Origin: Candidatus Aminicenantes bacterium JdFR-78
GTDB taxonomy: Bacteria; Acidobacteriota; Aminicenantia; JdFR-78
Reading direction: 5' to 3'
NCBI GenBank assembly: GCA_002010665.1
Contig: MTON01000037.1
Coordinates: 1 to 40,026 of the forward strand
Length of the DNA: 40,026 bases
Position 1 is the first letter of the stretch; every line of letters starts with the position of its first letter. Below the pieces are notes generated by a model, which worked only from the letters and a program-made list of their open reading frames with translations, ran no database searches and had not been told where the DNA came from. Of the stretch, positions 1 to 5,580 are shown in pieces. The position numbers were made by a program, and so were the translations under genes.

Positions 1-742
1 AATTTTCACCGTATTCTTTTTCGAAAAGGATTATTGTTTCTCTGCCAGAACAATGGCATGGAGCTGCTTTTTGAACCCCAAAATCTTTAAAGTCATATAT
101 AACCTTTTCTATTTCTCGTTTTGAGAAACCCGCCATATGAAAACCTCCCAAAACCAGATATACATTTCCCTTAACTATTTCTTTGGCTTTTGACACGATT
201 AATATAATTCCTGGATGAGCACAACCTGTTATAACAATCAATCCTTTTCCTGTCTTTAAAATAAGGGATTGTTCTTTTATCCAAGTCCCGAGAACTCCCG
301 TGGTATAAACATTTTCAATAATCTCCTGCGGACCTTTAACCTCCCGAAGAACTGCTCCTTTCTCTTTAATTTTATTTTTAAATTTTGCAGAGAAAGTCTC
401 AGGAACCCATACTTCTACTTTATTTTTTATATTAAAAACACCCGTGTGATCGCCATGAGCATGTGAAAGGAAAATTATGTCAATTTCAGCTGGCTCAATT
501 TCTAATTTTTTCATATTAGAAAGGAGAGTTTCATTACTTCCCCCGGTATCAAATAATATTGTTTTTTCAAAACCACGTATCAAACAGGAAAAACCCCATT
601 CAGTTTTCAATTCTTCATTGAAAGGATTATTATCATAAACAATAATAATCTCTGGATTTTTATTTTTCTTCATCCCTATTACTCCTAAAAAAGAAATTAA
701 AATTATAAAATTTATTAGAAAAAACTTGAGATTATCTTTCAT
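1..742 (-). CDS. Membrane-anchored metallo-beta-lactamase fold hydrolase, 3' end cut by window edge
   Basis: About 247 residues are visible and the C-terminus lies beyond position 1. An N-terminal hydrophobic stretch (about residues 5-22, NLKFFLINFIILISFLGVIG) looks like a signal anchor, followed by an MBL-fold domain. The metal-binding signature SHAHGDHTG is at about residues 90-98, and downstream conserved pieces are TGCAHPG, GGFHMAG and APCHCSG. This set resembles the MBL subgroup annotated as dihydropterin/ribofuranosyl-aminobenzene phosphate synthase-like; the substrate is unknown. The start at 742 is chosen because its ATG overlaps the TGA of the upstream ferredoxin (ATGA) and has a GGAGG ribosome site six bases before it. 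It is the last visible gene of the metal/Fe-S cluster. The family call is firm; the function is not. Confidence 0.85.
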   Translation of the reverse strand, partial: MKDNLKFFLINFIILISFLGVIGMKKNKNPEIIIVYDNNPFNEELKTEWGFSCLIRGFEKTILFDTGGSNETLLSNMKKLEIEPAEIDIIFLSHAHGDHTGVFNIKNKVEVWVPETFSAKFKNKIKEKGAVLREVKGPQEIIENVYTTGVLGTWIKEQSLILKTGKGLIVITGCAHPGIILIVSKAKEIVKGNVYLVLGGFHMAGFSKREIEKVIYDFKDFGVQKAAPCHCSGRETIILFEKEYGEN

Positions 743-1005
743 TTCCTCCATGCCAACTCATTAATTTTTTTATTTAGCCTGTTTATTTTATGTTTTAAAT
801 TTTGAATTTTTTCTTTTAAATCATCTATTTCTGAATAAGATACAAATTCGATTGCTCCTAAGGGACATACAGAAGAACATGTTCCACATTTGATACATCT
901 TGAAACATCTATGAAAGCTTTTCTATTGATAAGAGAAACGGCACCAGTAGGACAATATTGAATACACAGCCCGCATCCCCTGCAATTTCTGTTTATTCTG
1001 GACAT
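739..1005 (-). CDS. 2[4Fe-4S] ferredoxin with C-terminal coiled coil
   Basis: An 88-residue protein with two bacterial-type 4Fe-4S motifs, CRGCGLCIQYCP (about residues 9-20) and CIKCGTCSSVCP (about 37-48). It should carry low-potential electrons in the cytoplasm. The last 30 residues are charged and heptad-like (LKEKIQNLKHKINRLNKKINEL), a tail most small ferredoxins lack but one that echoes tails on the small proteins encoded at 3106-4284. It is four bases from the upstream zinc-ribbon gene and overlaps the following MBL gene by four bases, so translational coupling is likely. The partner enzyme cannot be read from sequence; the neighbouring Mrp and NifX-like proteins are candidates. Confidence 0.9.
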   Translation of the reverse strand: MSRINRNCRGCGLCIQYCPTGAVSLINRKAFIDVSRCIKCGTCSSVCPLGAIEFVSYSEIDDLKEKIQNLKHKINRLNKKINELAWRK

Positions 1006-1008
1006 TCA

Positions 1009-1248
1009 TTAATCCCTTCTGCAAATTCCATCCAATGAACAAGGTGGTATATCACACCTTTCTGTTCCTCCACAGCAAGTTGTCCCACTTTGAGTGGATT
1101 CGCCCATCATTACTGCACCAGGAATGGATAGTAACTTCTCTAATTCCCTTGAGCCACAATTTGGACAATTTGGTTTTTCTTCAATAGTCTTCTGAAAAAT
1201 TTCTATTATTTTCCCACAATTTTTACATTTGTACTCATAAATGGGCAT
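1009..1248 (-). CDS. FmdB-type zinc ribbon protein with Cys-rich C-terminus
   Basis: A 79-residue protein starting MPIYEYKCKNCG, the hallmark of the FmdB/CxxC_CxxC_SSSS putative regulatory family. A second CPNCG at about residues 29-33 completes a zinc ribbon. The C-terminal third adds five cysteines (TTCCGGTERCDIPPCSLDGICRRD spans them), more than the minimal FmdB ribbon and possibly a second metal site. A strong ribosome site (GGGAGGGAAGGGAG) precedes the ATG. The role of FmdB proteins is poorly defined; here it sits between a second zinc-ribbon protein and a ferredoxin in the metal cluster, which suggests metal handling or an accessory role. The family call is secure and the function unknown. 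Confidence 0.85.
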   Translation of the reverse strand: MPIYEYKCKNCGKIIEIFQKTIEEKPNCPNCGSRELEKLLSIPGAVMMGESTQSGTTCCGGTERCDIPPCSLDGICRRD

Positions 1249-1300
1249 CTCCCTTCCCTCCCAAAAACTAAAAAATAAAAATTAATTTGTATTTTTAATT

Positions 1301-1522
1301 TTATTCCCTTATCATTCTCGTTCCACACTTTGGACAGGAAACCTGATTACAGGGAACTCCTCTCTGATGAGAAATTCTTGTGCCACAGGAAGGACATACA
1401 CAATAGCCTCCTGGTCCTAAACCTCCTCCTCTTCCTCTGCCAAATCCTTGACCGCCTCTTCCTCGACCCCATCCGCCACCAGGTCCTTTGTCCATTGGGC
1501 CAGTGCCATTTCCTCTCGGCAT
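1301..1522 (-). CDS. Small Gly/Arg-rich protein with C-terminal zinc ribbon (DUF5320-like)
   Basis: A 73-residue protein. Residues 1-40 are almost entirely Gly, Arg and Pro (MPRGNGTGPMDKGPGGGWGR begins it); the C-terminal 33 residues hold two CPxCG knuckles (CPSCGTR and CPKCGTR) plus HQRGVPC, forming a likely zinc ribbon. The Gly-rich start resembles the MPRGDGTGP-type small proteins found near Mrp and NifX genes in anaerobes. The start codon has AAAGGAG seven bases upstream. It lies 28 bases after the mrp-like gene in the same direction, so it is probably co-transcribed. Biochemical function is unknown. Confidence 0.8.
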   Translation of the reverse strand: MPRGNGTGPMDKGPGGGWGRGRGGQGFGRGRGGGLGPGGYCVCPSCGTRISHQRGVPCNQVSCPKCGTRMIRE

Positions 1523-1550
1523 TATAAAACTCCTTTATTATTGTTAATTT

Positions 1551-2366
1551 TCAGTCTTTCTTTAACTGATTGATTATTCTTTCCACTATATTATTAAAGG
1601 CTTTTGTTGCCTCAGAATCAGGTTGATTCAGGATAAAAGGTTCTCCACTATCTCCGGATTCTACAATTCGAGGATCAATCGGAATTCTTCCTAAGAACGG
1701 AACTCCTAATTCCTTTGCTGCTCTCTCACCGCCACCTTTTTTGAATAAATCTATTCGCTTTCCGCAATAAGGGCATATAAATTCACTCATATTTTCTATG
1801 ATACCTAGTATTTTTAAATTTAATTTCCTGGCAAATAGAACTGCTTTTTTTGAATCAAGAAGGGACACCTCCTGAGGCGTGGTAACAATTATAGCCGCAG
1901 TAGCAGGAATTAACTGAGCTATTGAGAGAGGCTCGTCTCCAGTCCCAGGAGGAGAATCCACTACTAACCAGTCAAGTTCACCCCATTTTACATCTCCAAG
2001 AAATTGCTGTATTGCTTTCATTTTCATTGGTCCTCGCCATATCACCGGCAAATCAGGACTTTCCAATAAAAAAGCCATTGAAACAAGTTTTAAATTCTCT
2101 GTAACTCTAACTGGAAGAAGATAATTTTCTGAAATACCCATTCTCTCATTTTCTACACCGAGCATTTTTGCTAAATTTGGTCCATGAATATCCACATCAA
2201 GAAGACCAACCTGCATTCCTTTTTCACTCAATGCAAGAGCAAGATTAGCTGCCACAGTGCTTTTTCCAACTCCTCCTTTTCCACTAAAAATTAAAATTCT
2301 ATTTTTAATTTTCGCCAAATTCTGACTAACTCTTTTATCAAGCTCACTTAATGTCTGCTGTTCCAT
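1551..2366 (-). CDS. mrp: Mrp/NBP35 family iron-sulfur cluster carrier ATPase
   Basis: A 271-residue SIMIBI-class P-loop ATPase. The deviant Walker [10 protein letters not shown] is at about residues 30-38, the switch DVDIHGPN near 58-65, and [11 protein letters not shown] near 135-145. A CPYCG pair (about 200-204) is the CxxC that bridges an Fe-S cluster between two subunits in Mrp/ApbC/NBP35 proteins. The family binds and transfers 4Fe-4S clusters to target apoproteins in the cytosol. It lacks the N-terminal MIP18/FeS-assembly (DUF59) domain of longer Mrp proteins. It follows two NifX-like genes and precedes zinc-ribbon and ferredoxin genes, consistent with cofactor or cluster delivery. GGAGGTAAAAG precedes the ATG. 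Confidence 0.93.
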   Translation of the reverse strand: MEQQTLSELDKRVSQNLAKIKNRILIFSGKGGVGKSTVAANLALALSEKGMQVGLLDVDIHGPNLAKMLGVENERMGISENYLLPVRVTENLKLVSMAFLLESPDLPVIWRGPMKMKAIQQFLGDVKWGELDWLVVDSPPGTGDEPLSIAQLIPATAAIIVTTPQEVSLLDSKKAVLFARKLNLKILGIIENMSEFICPYCGKRIDLFKKGGGERAAKELGVPFLGRIPIDPRIVESGDSGEPFILNQPDSEATKAFNNIVERIINQLKKD

Positions 2367-2390
2367 CTTTTACCTCCAAAATTAAGAAAT

Positions 2391-3083
2391 CTACATTTTA
2401 AGTCTTTTTTTATATTCAGTAATTATCTCTTTAATTATACCACTTGCTCTAGTTACTGTTTTTATTCCTGCAGTATTCAAAATTTCAAATGCATTTGGAC
2501 CTATATTGCCTGTTAACAAAACATCAATTTTCTGATTTATTATAAATTGAGCAGTTTTTATTCCTGCTCCTTGAGGCTCTTCTTTATAAGGATTCTCAAT
2601 TGCTTTATAGCTCATTGTGTTTAAATCAATAATAAGAAGATATTTTGCTCTTCCAAATCGAGGGTCCACCTCAGAATCTAAATTATTGCCTTTCGAGGTT
2701 ACACAGATTTTTTGAGAATAAAAGTGTTCATGTTGACATTGATGCATTTCACTGAGATGAGTACACTTACTTTCTCCAATTTCAAGTTCATTATTAATAA
2801 ACTTCTGGATTATATCGTCTGCTTTACCACTAACTCCAATGACTGTCTCTATACCTTTTATCTTAAATAAATTTTGTGCTCTTGGACCCATTCCTCCTGT
2901 AATAACACAATTCACACCATACTCTGCTAAAAATTGAGGAAGAAATCCTGGCTGATGTCCTGGATTATGGATGATTTCCTTATTAATAATCTTTCCTTTC
3001 TCAATCTCATATATTGCATAAGCCTTACATCTTCCAAAATGAGCCGACACATCACCATTATCTACAGATACAGCCACTTTCAT
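2391..3083 (-). CDS. Tandem NifX/dinitrogenase iron-molybdenum cofactor domain protein
   Basis: A 230-residue protein made of two copies of the NifX/NafY/NifB-C-terminal fold. The first covers about residues 1-100 (AHFGRCKAY, then CVITGGMGPRAQNLF), the second about 125-228 (DPRFGRAKYLL, then LLTGNIGPNAFEIL). The family binds Fe-S or Fe-Mo type cofactor precursors, but no nitrogenase genes are visible here, so this is a NifX-like protein of unknown cargo. The linker holds a dense Cys/His patch (C107, H109, H114, C116, H118, H120) that could bind metal. It lies 22 bases after the next NifX-like gene and 24 bases before mrp, in one apparent operon. Confidence 0.9.
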   Translation of the reverse strand: MKVAVSVDNGDVSAHFGRCKAYAIYEIEKGKIINKEIIHNPGHQPGFLPQFLAEYGVNCVITGGMGPRAQNLFKIKGIETVIGVSGKADDIIQKFINNELEIGESKCTHLSEMHQCQHEHFYSQKICVTSKGNNLDSEVDPRFGRAKYLLIIDLNTMSYKAIENPYKEEPQGAGIKTAQFIINQKIDVLLTGNIGPNAFEILNTAGIKTVTRASGIIKEIITEYKKRLKM

Positions 3084-3105
3084 TTTTAAGCCTCCTGATA
3101 TTTTA

Positions 3106-3684
3106 TTACTTTTTCTCCTTTTCTAATTCTTTTATTCTTCTGTTAATTTTTTCAATTTGCTGTCTCAAAAATTCTGCATGTTGCTTCAAAGTTTCTATTT
3201 CTTCCTCAGGAGAAGAAGGTGGAGAAGGTGGAAAAGGGTGCTGACTTACAGGTCCAAACCCCATTCTTCCTCTTCCCATTCCTCTTCCCCATCCAGGACC
3301 CATTTGCTGACCAGGTCCATATCCCATTCCAAAATGGGGCGGAACATTTGGCTGAGCTGTAGGTCTTAATGTTCCTGATTTATATTGTTGGATTGCATCT
3401 TTAACTGTTCCAGCAACACCAATTATCACTTCTATCCCAGCTGCTTGAAGGGTTTGAAAAGCATTGGGACCACAACTTCCTGTAAGGACTGCTTTAACTC
3501 CTTTATTAGCAACAAGCTGTGCTGATTGAATACCTGCGCCACCCGGAGCACCAACATTGGGATTTTCAATCGCTTCAAATTCCAAAGTTTCTGGGTCTAC
3601 AAAAATAAAATAAGCGCATCTCCCAAATCTTGGGTCAACCGGACTCTCCAGATCAGGACCGGATGAAGTTATTGCAATTTTCAT
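3106..3684 (-). CDS. NifX-like protein with Gly-rich linker and coiled-coil tail
   Basis: A 192-residue, three-part protein. Residues 1-105 form a NifX/dinitrogenase iron-molybdenum cofactor domain (VDPRFGRCAYFIF, GAGIQSAQLV, LTGSCGPNAFQTL). Residues 106-155 are rich in Gly, Pro, Met and Arg. Residues 157-192 are a charged heptad-type helix (EEEIETLKQHAEFLRQQIEK and onward) closely matching tails of the two upstream small proteins. The Gly-rich plus coiled-coil part is DUF5320-like, so this looks like a fusion of the NifX fold with that module. The stop of the upstream gene overlaps this start by four bases. Cargo and partners are unknown. Confidence 0.88.
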   Translation of the reverse strand: MKIAITSSGPDLESPVDPRFGRCAYFIFVDPETLEFEAIENPNVGAPGGAGIQSAQLVANKGVKAVLTGSCGPNAFQTLQAAGIEVIIGVAGTVKDAIQQYKSGTLRPTAQPNVPPHFGMGYGPGQQMGPGWGRGMGRGRMGFGPVSQHPFPPSPPSSPEEEIETLKQHAEFLRQQIEKINRRIKELEKEKK

Positions 3685-4039
3685 TTTTTCCCTTCTAATT
3701 CCTGAATCCTCTTTTCAATTGCTTCTAATTCGTTCTCGAGTTCTTGAGCTTGAGTTTTCAGAAATTCCAATTCCTCCTCTTTCCTAAGACTCATTGCACC
3801 CCATGGGTCATATGGAGTGGGGAAGCCTGCTTTTGGAAAACCAGGAGCTGGAGAAAATGGAATTTGTCCACTCTGCCAGAAATAACCCATTTGTGGAGTG
3901 GGCCACCTTCTTGTTAATAAATATTGAATAGCTGGACCCAATCCCATAGAACCTCTACCCAGCCATCCAGGAGAAAACCAAACCTCATCCATCCTGGCAA
4001 ACCGGTTAAACGGAACCACCATCTATGTCTATGCCTCAT
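3681..4039 (-). pseudogene. DUF5320-like coiled-coil protein gene with an apparent one-base frameshift
   Basis: The uninterrupted downstream frame runs from an ATG at 4022 to 3681 (113 residues), but that ATG has no ribosome site. The strong site GGAGGTG at 4046-4052 sits six bases before a different ATG at 4039. Read from 4039 the protein begins MRHRHRWWFRLTGLPGWMRF and then meets a stop shortly after. The other frame continues with FSPGWLGRGSMGLGPAIQYL. Joining them at the A-run 3974-3977 (one extra base needed) gives LPGWMRFG-FSPGWLGR, which reads as one continuous domain, followed by a C-terminal coiled coil (residues EEELEFLKTQAQELENELEA onward). So the gene is either genuinely frameshifted, recoded, or carries a homopolymer sequencing error. 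The corrected length is about 119 residues. Confidence 0.72.
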
Positions 4040-4056
4040 TATAATCACCTCCTTTT

Positions 4057-4284
4057 TTATTTAGTTTTTTTAAGCTCAGTTAATCTCTTATTAATCTGAG
4101 TTAATTCATCCTCCAGAATTTTCTTTTGCTGTTCAAGCATTGCTTTTTCCTCTTCCTCATTTAATGGAGAATATGGGAACCAGTAGGGAAAACTATACCA
4201 AGGATAGCCATATCCCCAATATCTCATCCATTGAACAAAATATGGCAACATAAACCATCCTGCTGGTCCCATTCCAAAAGGCAT
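4057..4284 (-). CDS. Small aromatic-rich protein with C-terminal coiled coil (DUF5320-like)
   Basis: A 75-residue protein from the ATG at 4284, chosen because GGAGGTG lies just before it; a longer frame to 4302 would start at TTG and swallow the ribosome site. Residues 1-42 are rich in Trp, Tyr, Phe, Pro and Gly (GPAGWFMLPYFVQWMRYWGY). Residues 43-75 form a charged helix (EEEEKAMLEQQKKILEDELT onward) with the same pattern as the tails of the two following genes. No enzyme motif is seen. It is probably a structural or scaffold component; function unknown. It sits in the Fur-box-headed operon. Confidence 0.75.
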   Translation of the reverse strand: MPFGMGPAGWFMLPYFVQWMRYWGYGYPWYSFPYWFPYSPLNEEEEKAMLEQQKKILEDELTQINKRLTELKKTK

Positions 4285-4314
4285 TTTTTCACCTCCTTTC
4301 AATAAAATTTTAAA

Positions 4315-4572
4315 TTAACTTGACTTCCCGGTTTGGGGTTGAGTTTCACTTTGATAACCATATCCGGGCCATTGTGGCCAGCCCATCCCGAATGGATAGC
4401 CAAAATAAGGAATTGTTCTTAAATAATAACCTGTATAAGGTGAAGCCCACCACCATCTCGGTAACCACGGAAACCATCTACAAAAGGGAAAAGGATTTCC
4501 TCTACCCCAACCCCAAAAGGGATAGCCAAACCATCTCATGGCGCCCCAACCTCTTCCAAATCCTCTTGGCAT
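4315..4572 (-). CDS. Small Trp/Tyr/Phe/Gly-rich protein, first gene after the Fur box
   Basis: An 85-residue protein beginning MPRGFGRGWGAMRWFGYPFW. Nearly half the residues are aromatic or Gly, with PWLPRWWWASPYTGYY in the middle and a polar tail (SETQPQTGKSS). It lacks the coiled-coil tail of its neighbours and has no recognised domain. GGAGGTGAG precedes the ATG. The start MPRGFGRG resembles the zinc-ribbon protein encoded at 1301-1522, so the two may share an ancestral N-terminal module. It is the first gene downstream of the Fur-box-like site at 4586-4606. Function unknown; the coding call rests on the ribosome site, the codon pattern and the operon context. Confidence 0.7.
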   Translation of the reverse strand: MPRGFGRGWGAMRWFGYPFWGWGRGNPFPFCRWFPWLPRWWWASPYTGYYLRTIPYFGYPFGMGWPQWPGYGYQSETQPQTGKSS

Positions 4573-4585
4573 TTTCTCACCTCCT

Positions 4586-4606
4586 TGATAATGATAATCA
4601 TTTTCA
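4586..4606 (-). promoter_or_regulatory. Fur-box-like operator before the small-protein/NifX/mrp cluster
   Basis: Two overlapping 7-1-7 motifs, TGATAATGATAATCA (4586-4600) and TGATAATCATTTTCA (4592-4606), each match the Fur consensus TGATAATnATTATCA at 13 of 14 defined bases. The site ends two bases from the ribosome site of the gene starting at 4572 and lies within the 51-base gap after fur. I see no convincing -35/-10 pair around it, so the promoter it acts on is inferred. Confidence 0.75.
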
Positions 4607-4623
4607 ATAAATTTGAAAAAAAA

Positions 4624-5070
4624 TTATTTGCATTTACTGCAAATTCCATAAAATTGAATTTTATGATCTTTGATTTCAAAATTATATTTTTTGGAAAGAG
4701 CTTCCTCCACTTTTTTTACTAATTCTATTTCCTCTTTTACAAAATCATCGTAATCAATTATTTTTCCACATTTAACGCATACTAAGTGATGATGATGATT
4801 CTTCTTAATCCCGGAAGCAAGTTCATATCTACTCTGACCGTCTCCAAAATCGAATTTTTTTAATAGTCCCATTTGAACAAGGAGATCAAGTGTGCGATAT
4901 ATTGTGGTGAGACCAATTGCAGGATAAATTTTATGAACTGCAGAATAAATTTCCTTCGCACTTAAGTGTTTTGATGTTTTACTCAAAAGCTCTAAAATAG
5001 CTTGGCGAGGAAAAGTGAGTCTGTAACCACAACCTCTAAATCTATGTCTCCACCAATGAGGTCCACTCAT
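4624..5070 (-). CDS. fur: Ferric uptake regulator (Fur) family repressor
   Basis: A 148-residue Fur-family regulator. The N-terminal winged helix (about residues 15-80) includes LTFPRQAILELL and GLTTIYRTLDLL. The dimerisation/metal domain has KKNHHHHLVCVKCGKIIDYD (about 88-107) and a closing CSKCK, giving two CxxC pairs for structural zinc. The start is set at 5070 (MSGPHWWRHRF) because GAGGAG precedes it; a longer frame to 5139 would run back through the operator and core promoter. The Fur-type operators at 5084-5098 and 4586-4606 favour Fur over Zur or PerR, but specificity within the superfamily cannot be proven. It probably represses itself and the cluster that follows. Confidence 0.9.
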   Translation of the reverse strand: MSGPHWWRHRFRGCGYRLTFPRQAILELLSKTSKHLSAKEIYSAVHKIYPAIGLTTIYRTLDLLVQMGLLKKFDFGDGQSRYELASGIKKNHHHHLVCVKCGKIIDYDDFVKEEIELVKKVEEALSKKYNFEIKDHKIQFYGICSKCK

Positions 5071-5083
5071 ATTTCTCCTCAAT

Positions 5084-5098
5084 TGAAAATGATTTTCA
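5084..5098 (-). promoter_or_regulatory. Fur-box-like operator in the fur leader
   Basis: TGAAAATGATTTTCA is a perfect 7-1-7 inverted repeat that matches the Fur 7-1-7 consensus at 12 of 14 defined positions. It lies just downstream of the expected fur transcription start (about 5104) and upstream of the ribosome site, a position suited to autorepression. Confidence 0.7.
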
Positions 5099-5110
5099 TT
5101 ACCAATTAAT

Positions 5111-5139
5111 AATATAATCTCTAAATTCAAGTTTGTCAA
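5111..5139 (-). promoter_or_regulatory. Sigma-70 type promoter of fur
   Basis: On the minus strand TTGACA (5139-5134), a 17-base spacer and TATATT (5116-5111) form a near-consensus promoter. The predicted start near 5104 falls immediately before the Fur-box-like repeat. Confidence 0.75.
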
Positions 5140-5161
5140 GTTTTTTATATGTGTTTATAAC
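5133..5161 (+). promoter_or_regulatory. Divergent promoter for the CPAC protein/TonB receptor genes
   Basis: On the plus strand TTGTCA (5133-5138), 17 bases, then TATAAC (5156-5161). Its -35 box overlaps the fur -35 on the opposite strand. A second candidate, TTGACC (5162-5167), 17 bases, TAAAAT (5185-5190), would start only about six bases before the ATG at 5203. I cannot tell which is used. Confidence 0.5.
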
Positions 5162-5202
5162 TTGACCTTAAAAATCAGTTATTTTAAAATTTAACTCAAA
5201 GA

Positions 5203-5526
5203 ATGAAAATCTTATTGAAACCTGAAACAAAAATAAGACTGAAAAAAAGTAATATTCTTTGTCTTCTTGTTATTTTATTCCTTTTCTCCATAGTTACGCT
5301 TTTCATTGATTTTCTTCATACAGAAACAACTCTTTCGAGTAAAGAATTCTGTCCAGCCTGTAATTTCCACAATTCTTCAATTACCACAGGAAAATTTAAC
5401 TTTTTATCCCTCCCTTCTTTAGTTTTTATTAAGGTATTAAAGATATTTGATTTTTTCAATTACAATCAGGAATATATTGTCAACCCTTCTTCCCGATCCC
5501 CTCCAATTAATATACCTTCCAATTAA
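5203..5526 (+). CDS. Small membrane protein with CPAC motif preceding a TonB receptor
   Basis: A 107-residue protein with a Lys-rich N-terminus, one clear membrane segment (about residues 19-38, ILCLLVILFLFSIVTLFIDF), then FCPACNFHNSS (about 49-59), a second less hydrophobic stretch (about 67-85) and a C-terminal SSRSPPINIPSN. The layout of membrane segment, CxxC and a terminal RxPP resembles small exported proteins that precede TonB receptors in other Gram-negatives, but I cannot assign a named family. The CxxC could bind a metal or be a redox pair. There is no ribosome site before the ATG. It lies 54 bases upstream of the TonB receptor in the same direction, suggesting a shared role in uptake. 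Confidence 0.6.
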   Translation: MKILLKPETKIRLKKSNILCLLVILFLFSIVTLFIDFLHTETTLSSKEFCPACNFHNSSITTGKFNFLSLPSLVFIKVLKIFDFFNYNQEYIVNPSSRSPPINIPSN

Positions 5527-5580
5527 TCTTTCAATTTCCGATCCCACTTGAAATTTAAAATTTAAAACGAGGAGGGGAAA

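Noticed and set aside
2391-3684. Nitrogenase accessory genes implying nitrogen fixation
   Set aside because: Only the NifX fold is present; no nifH, nifD, nifK, nifE, nifN or nifB-like genes are in the window.
4320-4610. 96-codon plus-strand frame opposite the small aromatic-rich protein
   Set aside because: No ribosome site or recognisable protein pattern; it is an antisense shadow of the gene at 4315-4572 and crosses the Fur box.
5204-5218. TGAAAATCTTATTGA as a Fur box for the CPAC protein and TonB receptor
   Set aside because: Only about 10 of 14 consensus positions match and it overlaps the start codon; expected by chance in this AT-rich sequence.
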